From Seohaeicola sp024304985 (GTDB taxonomy: Bacteria > Pseudomonadota > Alphaproteobacteria > Rhodobacterales > Rhodobacteraceae), in NCBI RefSeq assembly GCF_028802875.1, contig NZ_JARAMP010000005.1:1-64000 (forward strand): a stretch of 64,000 nucleotides of DNA. Reading direction: 5' to 3'. The notes beneath the pieces are model-generated. The model saw nothing but the letters and a program-made list of their open reading frames with translations. It had not been told where the DNA came from and made no database searches. Shown here in pieces: positions 43,387-51,887 of this stretch (positions are counted from its first letter, which is position 1; each line of letters begins with the position of its first letter). The translations under genes and the position numbers were made by a program.

Positions 43387-44423
43387 GCGATCACCCCACT
43401 GCGGGCAAACGCGGCCCTGTGCTGATCGAACTGGAGGATCGGCCCGCCGCAGGTCCGGACCTGGCACCGCCGGTGCCTGATGCCGACGGGGCCGCCGATC
43501 TGCCGCAAGGCCGCGCGATGCAGCGCATGGCGCAACTGGCGGCACGCCCACCGTCGCGGCTGGCGCGCTGGTTCTGGGGGCTGGCGCTCACGCTGCTGGG
43601 GGCCGTGATCTCGGTCGCGGCCTATGATTTCGTGACCGATCTGATCACCCGCGCGCCGGTGCTGGGCTATGCGGTGACGGTGGTCACGGCGGCGCTGCTG
43701 CTGGTGCTGCTGGCCATCGCCTTTCGCGAGGCGGCGGCCTTCGCCCGCCTTGGCCGGATCGACAAGCTGAACCATGCGGCCCGCATCGCGCTGGCCGAAG
43801 AGGATCTCAAGGCGGCGCGTGACGTGGTGGCGCGGCTGGAGGTGCTCTACAAGGGGCGCGCGGCGCTGGACTGGGGGCGCGCCCGTCTGGCAGAGCGCGC
43901 GCCCGAGCAATTCGACGCCTCAAGCCTGTTGGGACTGGCCGAGACAGAATTGATGGCGCCGCTGGATGCCGCAGCACGGCTGGAAGTCGAAGCGGCGGCG
44001 CGGCAGGTGGCCACGGTCACGGCGCTGGTGCCCATCGCGCTGGCCGATGTGGTGGCGGCGATGACATCCAACCTGCGCATGATCCGGCGGATTGCCGAGA
44101 TCTATGGCGGTCGGTCCGGCACGCTGGGCAGTTGGCGGCTGACCCGCGCGGTGCTGACGCATCTGGTGGCGACAGGGGCGGTCGCCATCGGGGATGACAT
44201 GATCGGGTCGCTGGCGGGTGGGGGGCTTTTGTCGAAACTCTCGCGCCGCTTCGGCGAGGGGGTGGTCAACGGTGCCCTGACAGCCCGTGTCGGCATCGCC
44301 GCGATGGAGGTCTGTCGCCCGCTTCCCTATATCGGATTGCACCGCCCCTCGGTGACGGCACTGGTGCGGCGGGCGCTGACGGGGCTTTTCGGACAGGGTG
44401 GCGAGAACTCCGCCAAAGATTGA
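43383..44423 (+). CDS. ycjF: YcjF family (DUF697) inner-membrane protein
   Basis: 346 aa. Two adjacent TM helices at about 60-115 (WFWGLALTLLGAVISVAAY, GYAVTVVTAALLLVLLAIA), then a soluble helical part ending in the DUF697 region (ALVPIALADVVAAMTSNLRMIRRIAEIYG, read in two parts; GAVAIGDDMIGSLAGGGLLS; RVGIAAMEVCRPLPY). Overlaps the GNAT gene by ATGA. Probable membrane partner of YcjX. Confidence 0.87.
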   Translation: MSDHPTAGKRGPVLIELEDRPAAGPDLAPPVPDADGAADLPQGRAMQRMAQLAARPPSRLARWFWGLALTLLGAVISVAAYDFVTDLITRAPVLGYAVTVVTAALLLVLLAIAFREAAAFARLGRIDKLNHAARIALAEEDLKAARDVVARLEVLYKGRAALDWGRARLAERAPEQFDASSLLGLAETELMAPLDAAARLEVEAAARQVATVTALVPIALADVVAAMTSNLRMIRRIAEIYGGRSGTLGSWRLTRAVLTHLVATGAVAIGDDMIGSLAGGGLLSKLSRRFGEGVVNGALTARVGIAAMEVCRPLPYIGLHRPSVTALVRRALTGLFGQGGENSAKD

Positions 44424-44509
44424 GTATTCACTATGTCGCGCTGTGGATATGTGGATAACGTCCCGTTTCTGACGATCAGGGACAAGCGCTACACCGGGTC
44501 TTTCAGGGA

Positions 44510-44917
44510 TCACACCAACCGTGGCGGGCCACCCGGCGCGATATCGCGGTCGGCCACGCCCATCCGCAAGCCCCGCCCGATCCGATGGGCCAGCGCCGAC
44601 CACGCGGCGGCGGTGTCAGGCGGCAACTGCCGGCGCAGCACCCCGTCGAACAGGGCCAGCCACACCTCGAACTGGCCCGCGCGCACGTCGCCGGCCTGCA
44701 CATGCACCCGCTGCGGATTGCCGTCATACGCGCGCTCGAACAGGATCGCATTGGCCCAGAAGCGCACGATCTTGGCCTCATGCGCGGGCCAGTCCGTGAC
44801 ATGGGCCGCAAAGACCGGACCCAGACCGGGGTGGCGGCGGATCAGGTCATAGAACTCGGCCACAACGCCTTCGATCTGTGGGCGGGTGATGGTGAATCGT
44901 GGCGGCAGGGCAGTCAT
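44510..44917 (-). CDS. Group III truncated haemoglobin
   Basis: 135 aa from ATG 44917. The fold signature for class III is present: IEGVVAEFYDLIRRHPGLGPVF, HEAKIVRFWANAIL, and the proximal-His region NPQRVHVQAGDVRAGQFEVWL with the F8 His before the G-helix Trp. Binds O2/NO through haem; the physiological role of class III globins is unclear. Single gene with its own leader; 3' end convergent to ycjF. Confidence 0.85.
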   Translation of the reverse strand: MTALPPRFTITRPQIEGVVAEFYDLIRRHPGLGPVFAAHVTDWPAHEAKIVRFWANAILFERAYDGNPQRVHVQAGDVRAGQFEVWLALFDGVLRRQLPPDTAAAWSALAHRIGRGLRMGVADRDIAPGGPPRLV

Positions 44918-45093
44918 CCGGGGGCTTTCACAGGCTGAACCCGCGGACCCTGCACCCTGTGGTCCGGCGGTGCAAGTGCAGGTCTGTCGCATGCCTGCAC
45001 CCGCTTGCCGCGTGGCCCAGATAACCAAAACCGCCCCGTCAGGTCCGTGGACCCGTCAGGGCGGCTTCTGCGGTCAGGTCGGGCCGATGGCGC

Positions 45094-45336
45094 TTACTCT
45101 TGCGGCGCGGGAGTCGCGGGGGCCGTCTCCTCGGTCATCGGGGCGGTCGCGGGGGCGGTTGCACCATCCTCACCGCGCTGGTCCGCCGGGCCGACCATCA
45201 TCGCAAGGCCCAGCAGGCCAAGCAGGACAACCAGAACGACCGCGAGACCCCAGGCCGAGCCGCCTGTGGGCGCATGGGCCCCAACCGGATGGGTGTTGGT
45301 TCCGGTGGGCGTGTAATGATCCTCTCTATAAGTCAT
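45094..45336 (-). CDS. Small single-pass membrane protein, 80 aa
   Basis: ATG 45336 follows AAGGAGG. A hydrophilic N-terminus (MTYREDHYTPTGTNTHP) is followed by one TM helix (AWGLAVVLVVLLGLLGLAMM, about 29-48) and an Ala/Pro/Thr-rich acidic tail (APATAPMTEETAPATP). Low-complexity tails of this type are common in Rhodobacteraceae envelope proteins. No domain or function recognised. Confidence 0.6.
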   Translation of the reverse strand: MTYREDHYTPTGTNTHPVGAHAPTGGSAWGLAVVLVVLLGLLGLAMMVGPADQRGEDGATAPATAPMTEETAPATPAPQE

Positions 45337-45726
45337 CTCATCCTCCTTCGTTTGGTATGGAATAATTCTACGCCCGGTGCCTTTGGATTTCACCAATTCG
45401 GTCCGGATCGGCCCTTTTCGGCATCTGATTGCTGAAATCCGGGTGCGGGGCCGGCTGAATCCTGCTGAAATGGCCCCGGTTCCCCGCAAATGGGACACTG
45501 AGAGGGCAAGTAGTCCCCCCCGGCCGCCAGATGATCCCGCCTCTGGACGCTTGGTGCGCATCGGCCTATAACGCGCCCATGCACAAGGAATTTGCGACAA
45601 TTCGGCGAATTACCGGCCCGGCGTCCTGATCCAGCCGATGGATCATCAGGCCGCCGGGACAAGGCGCATGGAGTGCCGCGCCGCCCCCATCCTTACCGCC
45701 CATTCGCTGACCGAAGGACGCCTGAT
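45337..45726. other. Leader region upstream of ileS
   Basis: About 390 bases between the small membrane protein and ileS. An open frame runs through it in the ileS phase (from 45592), but the homology to IleRS begins only at ATG 45727. I see no T-box-like or other recognisable leader RNA structure. Confidence 0.45.
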
Positions 45727-48663
45727 ATGAGCGCCGACACAACCGAAGTTCACGATTACAAAGACACGCTGAACCTGCCCCGGACCGAGTTTCCGATGCG
45801 AGCGGGCCTGCCCCAGCGCGAGCCTGACTGGCTGGCGCGGTGGGAAAAGATCGGCGTCTATGACCGCCTGCGCGACAAGGCGAAAACCTCGACGCGCCTA
45901 CCCTTTACCCTGCATGATGGCCCGCCCTATGCGAACGGGCACCTGCATATCGGGCATGCGCTGAACAAGATCCTCAAGGATATGGTGGTGCGCAGCCAGC
46001 AGATGATGGGCCGCGACGCGCGCTATATTCCCGGCTGGGATTGCCACGGCCTTCCTATCGAGTGGAAGATCGAGGAACAGTATCGCGCCAAGGGTCTGGA
46101 CAAGGATGACGTGCCCGTCGTCGATTTCCGGCAGGAATGCCGCAAGTTCGCCGAAGGCTGGGTCGATATCCAGCGCGAGGAGTTCAAGCGTCTGGGCATC
46201 ACCGGCACATGGGACAAGCCTTACCTGACGATGGATTTCCACGCCGAAGCCGTGATCGCGGCCGAGTTCCAGAAATTCCTGATGACGGGCACGCTCTATC
46301 AGGGATCGAAACCCGTGATGTGGTCGCCGGTCGAGAAAACAGCTCTGGCCGAGGCCGAGATCGAGTATCACGAGCATAAATCCCATACGATCTGGGTGCC
46401 GTTCCGTATCCGCACGACGGCAGGCACCGGGGCGCAGGATGCCTCGGACCTGCGCAACGCACGGGTCGTGATCTGGACGACAACGCCCTGGACGATCCCG
46501 TCCAACAAGGCCATCGCCTATAACCCCAAGCTGACCTATGGCCTGTATCACGTCGACGGCACGCAAGAGGAAAGCTGGACAAGTATCGGCGATCTTTATC
46601 TTTTCGCCGATGCGCTGGCCGAAGAATGCCTGACCAAGGCGCGTGTGACGGCCTTCACGCGCATCCGCACGGTCGGTGCCGAGGAATTCGACGGCATGGT
46701 CTGCGATCATCCCTTCCACGGGATCGACGGGGCCAATGGTTTCTGGGATTACGACGTGCCGATGATCGACGGCGATCACGTGACGGATGATGCGGGCACG
46801 GGTTTCGTGCATACCGCGCCCAGCCACGGTGCCGATGACTTCGACTGCTTCGTCAAGCGCAACTGGCTGGACCGGATGACCCATAACGTGGGCGAGGAAT
46901 CCGAATTCCTGTCCCATGTGCCCTTTTTTGCGGGCCTCAAGGTGCTGGACCACAAGGGCAAGGAAGGCAAGGCGAACACCGCCGTGATCGAGAAGCTGGT
47001 CGAGGCCAAGGCGATCATCGCGCGCGGGCAGCTCAAGCACAGCTATCCGCATTCCTGGCGCTCGAAAGCGCCGGTGATCTTCCGCAATACGCCGCAATGG
47101 TTCGCCGCCATCGACAAGCCCGTGGGCGACGGGCAGGACGAGTATGGCAGCACGATCCGGGAACGCGCGCTGACCTCGATCGATCAACTGGTGACATGGA
47201 CGCCGCCCACCGGGCGCAACCGTCTGTATTCGATGATCGAGGCACGGCCCGACTGGGTGCTGTCGCGCCAGCGCGCCTGGGGCGTGCCGCTGACCTGCTT
47301 TACCAAACGGGGCGCGCTGCCGACCGATCCCGATTTCCTGCTGCGCAACACCGATGTGAACGAGCGCATCCTGGCCGCCTTCGAGGCGGAAGGCGCAGAC
47401 GCCTGGTACAAGGACGGTGCCAAGGAACGCTTCCTGTCCGGGATCGTGAACCCGGATGACTGGACCAAGGTCGATGACATTCTGGATGTGTGGTTCGATT
47501 CAGGCTCCACCCATGCCTTCGTGCTGCGCGACCGCGCCGACGGGTCCGAGGATGGTCTGGCCGATCTTTATCTGGAAGGCACCGACCAGCATCGCGGCTG
47601 GTTCCACTCTTCGATGCTGCAAGCCTGCGGCACGCGGGGGCGGGCGCCCTATCGCGGTGTGCTGACCCACGGGTTCACGCTGGACGAGAAGGGCAACAAG
47701 ATGTCCAAATCGCTTGGCAATACCGTGGCCCCGGAACAGGTGGTCAAGCAATATGGCGCGGATATCCTACGGTTGTGGGTGGCGCAGTCGGATTACACCG
47801 CCGATTTGCGGATCGGGCCGGAAATCCTGAAAGGCACCGCGGATGGCTATCGCCGCCTGCGCAACACGATGCGCTTCCTGCTGGGATCGCTGGCTGATTT
47901 CACGGAAAGCGACCGCGTCGATCCCGCCGAGATGCCGGAACTGGAACGCTGGGTGCTGCACCGTCTGGCCGAACTGGATGCGCGCGTGCGCAGCGGCTAT
48001 GCCGCCTATGATTTCCAGGGCGTGTTCCAGGCCGTGTTCAACTTCGCGACCGTGGACCTGTCGGCCTTCTACTTCGACATCCGCAAGGATGCGCTTTATT
48101 GCGATGGCGATACGCCCCGCCGCCGTGCCGCGCGCACGGTGCTGGATATCCTGTTCCACCGCCTGACCACATGGCTGGCCCCGGTTCTGGTCTTCACGAT
48201 GGAAGAAGTCTGGCTGGAACGCTTTCCCGGCGAGGACAGCTCGGTCCATCTTCAGGATATCCCCGCAACGCCGGTGGAATGGCTGGACGAGGCGCTGGCC
48301 GCCAAATGGGCCCGCGTGCGCGCCGCACGCCGCGTGGTGACGGCGGCACTGGAAGTGCAGCGCACCGCCAAGGTGATCGGCGCCAGCCTCGAGGCCGCGC
48401 CCATGGTGCATGTCCGCGATCCCGAACTGCTCGAGATCCTTGGTTCGGTCGCCTTTGAGGATGTCTGCATCACATCCGCCATCGGGCTGAGCGGGGCCGA
48501 GGCCCCGGCCGAAGCCTTCCAGTTGCCGGATGTGCCCGGCGTGGCCGTGATCTTCCGCGAGGCCGATGGCGACAAATGCGAGCGCTGCTGGAAGATCCTG
48601 CCCGATGTGGGCAGCCATGCCCACGCGGGTGTCTGCGCGCGCTGTGACGAGGCGCTGGCCTGA
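45727..48663 (+). CDS. ileS: Isoleucyl-tRNA synthetase
   Basis: 978 aa from ATG 45727 with GAAGGACG upstream. Class I motifs: HIGH box in YANGHLHIGHALNKILKD, KMSKSLGN, the editing-domain segment VIWTTTPWTIPSNKAIAY, and a C-terminal zinc module CERCWK...CARCDEALA. The zinc tail and length match the bacterial (non-mupirocin-resistant) type. Charges tRNA-Ile. Confidence 0.97.
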   Translation: MSADTTEVHDYKDTLNLPRTEFPMRAGLPQREPDWLARWEKIGVYDRLRDKAKTSTRLPFTLHDGPPYANGHLHIGHALNKILKDMVVRSQQMMGRDARYIPGWDCHGLPIEWKIEEQYRAKGLDKDDVPVVDFRQECRKFAEGWVDIQREEFKRLGITGTWDKPYLTMDFHAEAVIAAEFQKFLMTGTLYQGSKPVMWSPVEKTALAEAEIEYHEHKSHTIWVPFRIRTTAGTGAQDASDLRNARVVIWTTTPWTIPSNKAIAYNPKLTYGLYHVDGTQEESWTSIGDLYLFADALAEECLTKARVTAFTRIRTVGAEEFDGMVCDHPFHGIDGANGFWDYDVPMIDGDHVTDDAGTGFVHTAPSHGADDFDCFVKRNWLDRMTHNVGEESEFLSHVPFFAGLKVLDHKGKEGKANTAVIEKLVEAKAIIARGQLKHSYPHSWRSKAPVIFRNTPQWFAAIDKPVGDGQDEYGSTIRERALTSIDQLVTWTPPTGRNRLYSMIEARPDWVLSRQRAWGVPLTCFTKRGALPTDPDFLLRNTDVNERILAAFEAEGADAWYKDGAKERFLSGIVNPDDWTKVDDILDVWFDSGSTHAFVLRDRADGSEDGLADLYLEGTDQHRGWFHSSMLQACGTRGRAPYRGVLTHGFTLDEKGNKMSKSLGNTVAPEQVVKQYGADILRLWVAQSDYTADLRIGPEILKGTADGYRRLRNTMRFLLGSLADFTESDRVDPAEMPELERWVLHRLAELDARVRSGYAAYDFQGVFQAVFNFATVDLSAFYFDIRKDALYCDGDTPRRRAARTVLDILFHRLTTWLAPVLVFTMEEVWLERFPGEDSSVHLQDIPATPVEWLDEALAAKWARVRAARRVVTAALEVQRTAKVIGASLEAAPMVHVRDPELLEILGSVAFEDVCITSAIGLSGAEAPAEAFQLPDVPGVAVIFREADGDKCERCWKILPDVGSHAHAGVCARCDEALA

Positions 48664-48695
48664 TCTGCGTCCCGCCTGCGTCGCGGGCGGGACAT

Positions 48696-48718
48696 GGATA
48701 TTTGAAGCAAGAAGAAAC
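48696..48718 (+). repeat. Copy 4 of the four-copy intergenic motif
   Basis: TATTTGAAGCAAGAAGAA, 33 bases after the ileS stop, between the convergent ileS and pcs genes. Confidence 0.5.
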
Positions 48719-48755
48719 AAGGGGCGGTGCGCAGGCATCGCCCTTTTTTTCAGGC

Positions 48756-49454
48756 TCAGGCGGTGTCGCGCGCTGGGATGATCTGCTGCACGATCCCCAC
48801 GAGCAGCAGATAGACCGAGGTCACCACCAGCCCCCAATGTGCCCAGCTTTCCGGGTGGAAATCCACCCAGGCGGCCCAGCCCGCGAAAAAGGTCCAGGCC
48901 AGCGCCATGGGCAGCGACAGCATCCGCCAGCGTTCCGTGCGCACGGGGTGGATGAACTTGAGCGGAAAGAACATCGCCACCGCCAGCGCCGAGACAAGGA
49001 CGAGGATCACCCAGAAACTGGGCGACAGCGCAAACAGCACCAGCACCAGCATGTTCCAGCAGCCCGGAAAGCCGGAAAAGGAATTGTCTTTTGTTTTCAT
49101 CCGCGTATCGGCGAAATACATCGCGCTGGCGAAGGTGATCACGATGATGGCGAACCAACCTGTCCAGCCGGGCAGCAGGTCGGACTTGAACAGCGCGAAG
49201 GCGGGGATGAAGACATAGGTCAGATAATCGATGATCAGGTCCAGCAAGACGCCATCGAACTCGCCCGCGTACTTTTTGACCTCGTATTTGAGCGCCAATG
49301 GCCCGTCGATCCCGTCCACGGCAAAGGCCACGACCAGCCAGAGGAACATCAGGTCCCACTTGCCATCGACCGCCGCCAGCATCGCCAGCATGGCAAAGAC
49401 CGCGCCCGTGGCGGTGAACAGGTGAACGGCCAGCGCCTTGATCTGCGGTGTCAT
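48756..49454 (-). CDS. pcs: Phosphatidylcholine synthase
   Basis: 232 aa, about eight TM helices. N-terminal AVHLFTATGAVFAMLA and the CDP-alcohol transferase motif VDGIDGPLA...KYAGEFDGVLLDLIIDYLTYV (two DG pairs and the DxxxD end) match bacterial Pcs, which condenses CDP-diacylglycerol with choline in the inner membrane. It overlaps xerC by ATGA. Phosphatidylcholine is a usual lipid of this bacterial group. Confidence 0.92.
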   Translation of the reverse strand: MTPQIKALAVHLFTATGAVFAMLAMLAAVDGKWDLMFLWLVVAFAVDGIDGPLALKYEVKKYAGEFDGVLLDLIIDYLTYVFIPAFALFKSDLLPGWTGWFAIIVITFASAMYFADTRMKTKDNSFSGFPGCWNMLVLVLFALSPSFWVILVLVSALAVAMFFPLKFIHPVRTERWRMLSLPMALAWTFFAGWAAWVDFHPESWAHWGLVVTSVYLLLVGIVQQIIPARDTA

Positions 49455-50395
49455 GCGGCCCCCTCGGCTTTGGTGGTGGCGCGGGGATGGCTGGCCTCAT
49501 AGACCTGCATCAGCCGCGCCGTATCGACAGCCGTATAGGCCTGCGTGGTCGAGAGCGAGGCATGGCCCAGCAACTCCTGTATCGCGCGCAGATCGCCGCC
49601 CGCATTCAACAGATGCGTGGCGAAACTGTGCCGCATCGCATGGGGCGTGGCGCTGGCGGGCAGGCCCAGTTGCAGCCGCGCCTGTTCCATCACCTTCTGG
49701 ATCGCGCGCGGGTTCAGCGCCCCGCCCCGCGTGCCGCGAAAGAGCGGTTCTGCGGCCTCCAGCGGATATGGGCACAGCCTGGCATAGCGGTTGACCGCAT
49801 CGCGCGCGGCGCCGATCACCGGGACGACACGTTCCTTGCCGCCCTTGCCGATGATCCGCAGCACCGGCGGCAGCGGCAGATCCGCCCCGGTCAGGGACAG
49901 TGCCTCGGAAATCCGCAGGCCACAGCCATAAAGCACCGTGACCACCGCCATGTCGCGCGCGGCCACCCAGTCATGCCGTGATTGCAACTCGACCCGGTCG
50001 ATCATGGCGCGCGCCGCATCCTCGGCCAAAGGCCGGGGCAGCTTGCGTTGGAACTTGGGGCTGCGCGTGGACAGGACGGCGGTCGGCTCGAAGCCTTCAC
50101 GCTCGGCCAGCCAGCGATAGAAGGTCTTGACCGCCGACAGTTTGCGCGCCAGCGACCGTGCGCCCACGTCATCCGCGCGGGTCGCGGCCATCCAGGCCCG
50201 CATGTCCGAAACCGTGATCCGCGCCAGTGCCGCCAGACCCTGCGGCGCCCCGCTATGCGCGGCCATGAACCCCACGAAATCCAGAACGTCGCGGCGATAG
50301 GCTTCGATCGTGTTGTCGGACGCGCCCTTCAGGGTCTTTTGTCCCTCAAGCCAAGCGCGCACGGCTGCGGCGGCGGCGTCGGAGATCAGGCTCAT
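49451..50395 (-). CDS. xerC: Tyrosine recombinase XerC
   Basis: 314 aa. Catalytic residues: Arg in YGCGLRISEALSL, Lys in GKGGKERVVPV, HxxR in HAMRHSFATHLL, His in LLGHASLSTTQAYT with the following Tyr as nucleophile. Short, housekeeping type. With XerD it resolves chromosome dimers at dif. The upstream DUF484 gene, a frequent xerC neighbour, supports XerC rather than a mobile-element integrase. Confidence 0.92.
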   Translation of the reverse strand: MSLISDAAAAAVRAWLEGQKTLKGASDNTIEAYRRDVLDFVGFMAAHSGAPQGLAALARITVSDMRAWMAATRADDVGARSLARKLSAVKTFYRWLAEREGFEPTAVLSTRSPKFQRKLPRPLAEDAARAMIDRVELQSRHDWVAARDMAVVTVLYGCGLRISEALSLTGADLPLPPVLRIIGKGGKERVVPVIGAARDAVNRYARLCPYPLEAAEPLFRGTRGGALNPRAIQKVMEQARLQLGLPASATPHAMRHSFATHLLNAGGDLRAIQELLGHASLSTTQAYTAVDTARLMQVYEASHPRATTKAEGAA

Positions 50396-51099
50396 GAGAG
50401 CCAGCGGCGCATCGATCTTTCGAAAACACCTGCAAAGAAGGCCAGCAGGTCGGTGCCCTGGCTGGGGTTGAACTGATGCGGGTCTTCTGCCCCCATGACC
50501 AGCATGCCGGGCAGGCGTCCTGCGCCGAAATCCAGCCGCAGGCAGGCTTCCGAGCGGATCCAGCCCGCCTTTTCGCCATAGATGGCGGCGCTGCCGTCCT
50601 GCATCTGGCGCAAGGTGACCTGACGCTGTGGCGCATCGCGCCCGCCGCTCAGGTAGTCCTGCACGAAACCGGGTTGCGCCACGCGCAGCACATCGCCAAG
50701 GCGCTGCACCACCGCGTCCTGATCATTCTGCACCGTTTCCAGCACCAGACGGATGCAATCCACCCGCAGGATTTCCGCAACCGGCCCGCCCAGATCGCGC
50801 AGGAACACCTCGAACTCGGTCGGATCAAGCATCCGCAGGATGGCGCGATGCACCTGATTGGTCCCGGCCAGATTGTCATAGGCGGCGGCGATCACGCTGC
50901 GATGCGTATCCTCCAGCCGGTCCAGCCGCGCCTCAAGGCGTTCCATCGCGATGCCGCGCAGGTCGATGATATTCGCGCCCATCATCCGCTCGTTCGCGGC
51001 AATCAGGGCGCGCATCAGGTCCCGATCCTCAAGGATGACATCGGGCTGCGCCATGATCTTGTCGCGCAGCGCGCTGTCCATTCCGGGTTTCGTGCTCAT
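50392..51099 (-). CDS. DUF484 family protein
   Basis: 235 aa. Family features: KIMAQPDVILEDRDLMRAL and IIDLRGIAMERLEARLDRLE at the N-terminus (coiled coil), then a GAF-like part ending PGMLVMGAEDPHQFNPSQGTD and LLAFFAGVFERSMRRWL. It overlaps xerC by 4 bases. Function unknown; the genomic link to xerC is long known. Confidence 0.9.
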   Translation of the reverse strand: MSTKPGMDSALRDKIMAQPDVILEDRDLMRALIAANERMMGANIIDLRGIAMERLEARLDRLEDTHRSVIAAAYDNLAGTNQVHRAILRMLDPTEFEVFLRDLGGPVAEILRVDCIRLVLETVQNDQDAVVQRLGDVLRVAQPGFVQDYLSGGRDAPQRQVTLRQMQDGSAAIYGEKAGWIRSEACLRLDFGAGRLPGMLVMGAEDPHQFNPSQGTDLLAFFAGVFERSMRRWLS

Positions 51100-51143
51100 A
51101 TGCCTCGGGTCCGTTTCTTGATTTCAGGGGTTATAACACGGGG

Positions 51144-51797
51144 TCAGAGGATTTTCTGCCCCGTTTTTTCCCAATCCTTCAAAAACGTGGCCAGACCCGC
51201 ATCGGTCAGCGGGTGGCTTGCCAGTTTCTTGATCACCTCGGGCGGCGCGGTCATCACATCCGCACCGATCCGCGCGCAGTCCAGCACATGGTTCACCGTG
51301 CGGATGGACGCGGCCAGAATCTGGGTCTCGAAGCCGTAATTGTCATAGATGGTGCGGATATCCGCGATCAGATCCATGCCATCAAGATTGATATCGTCCA
51401 GCCGACCGATGAAGGGGCTGATGAACGTGGCCCCCGCCTTGGCCGCCAGAAGCGCCTGATTGGCGCTGAAGCACAGCGTCACGTTCACCATGAATCCGTC
51501 ACCGGACAGCACTTTGCAGGCCTTCAGCCCGTCCCATGTCAGCGGCAGTTTCACCGCGATATTGGGGGCGATGGCGGCCAGCTTGCGCCCTTCGGCGATC
51601 ATGGCATCGGCCTCCAGAGCCACGACCTCGGCACTGACGGGGCCATCCACCAGCTCCGCGATTTCGCGTGTCACTTCAATGATGTCGCGCCCGGACTTGA
51701 GGATCAGCGAGGGGTTGGTGGTCACACCATCGACCATGCCCAACGCGTTCAACTCGGCAATGGCGGCGATATCGGCTGTATCAACAAAGAACTTCAT
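51144..51797 (-). CDS. Transaldolase / fructose-6-phosphate aldolase family (FSA/TalC type)
   Basis: 217 aa from ATG 51797, preceded by GAGGGAG. MKFFVDTADIAAIAELNAL, DGVTTNPSLILKSG, the Schiff-base Lys in NIAVKLPLTWDGLKA, and ISPFIGRLDDINLDG define the small transaldolase class. Annotated as transaldolase in most alphaproteobacteria; the aldolase/transaldolase choice cannot be made here. The frame stays open far upstream, but that part is antisense to priA. Confidence 0.9.
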   Translation of the reverse strand: MKFFVDTADIAAIAELNALGMVDGVTTNPSLILKSGRDIIEVTREIAELVDGPVSAEVVALEADAMIAEGRKLAAIAPNIAVKLPLTWDGLKACKVLSGDGFMVNVTLCFSANQALLAAKAGATFISPFIGRLDDINLDGMDLIADIRTIYDNYGFETQILAASIRTVNHVLDCARIGADVMTAPPEVIKKLASHPLTDAGLATFLKDWEKTGQKIL

Positions 51798-51887
51798 GAC
51801 GCTCCCTCGGGGCTTGGCCTTTCGTTGCCTTGGCTTTACCCCATAGAGCGGAACCCTGAAACCCCTTTCACCCAAGGCCGATGCCCC

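Noticed and set aside
49451..50395. Mobile-element integrase
   Set aside because: The short length, motif set and DUF484 neighbour identify the housekeeping XerC.
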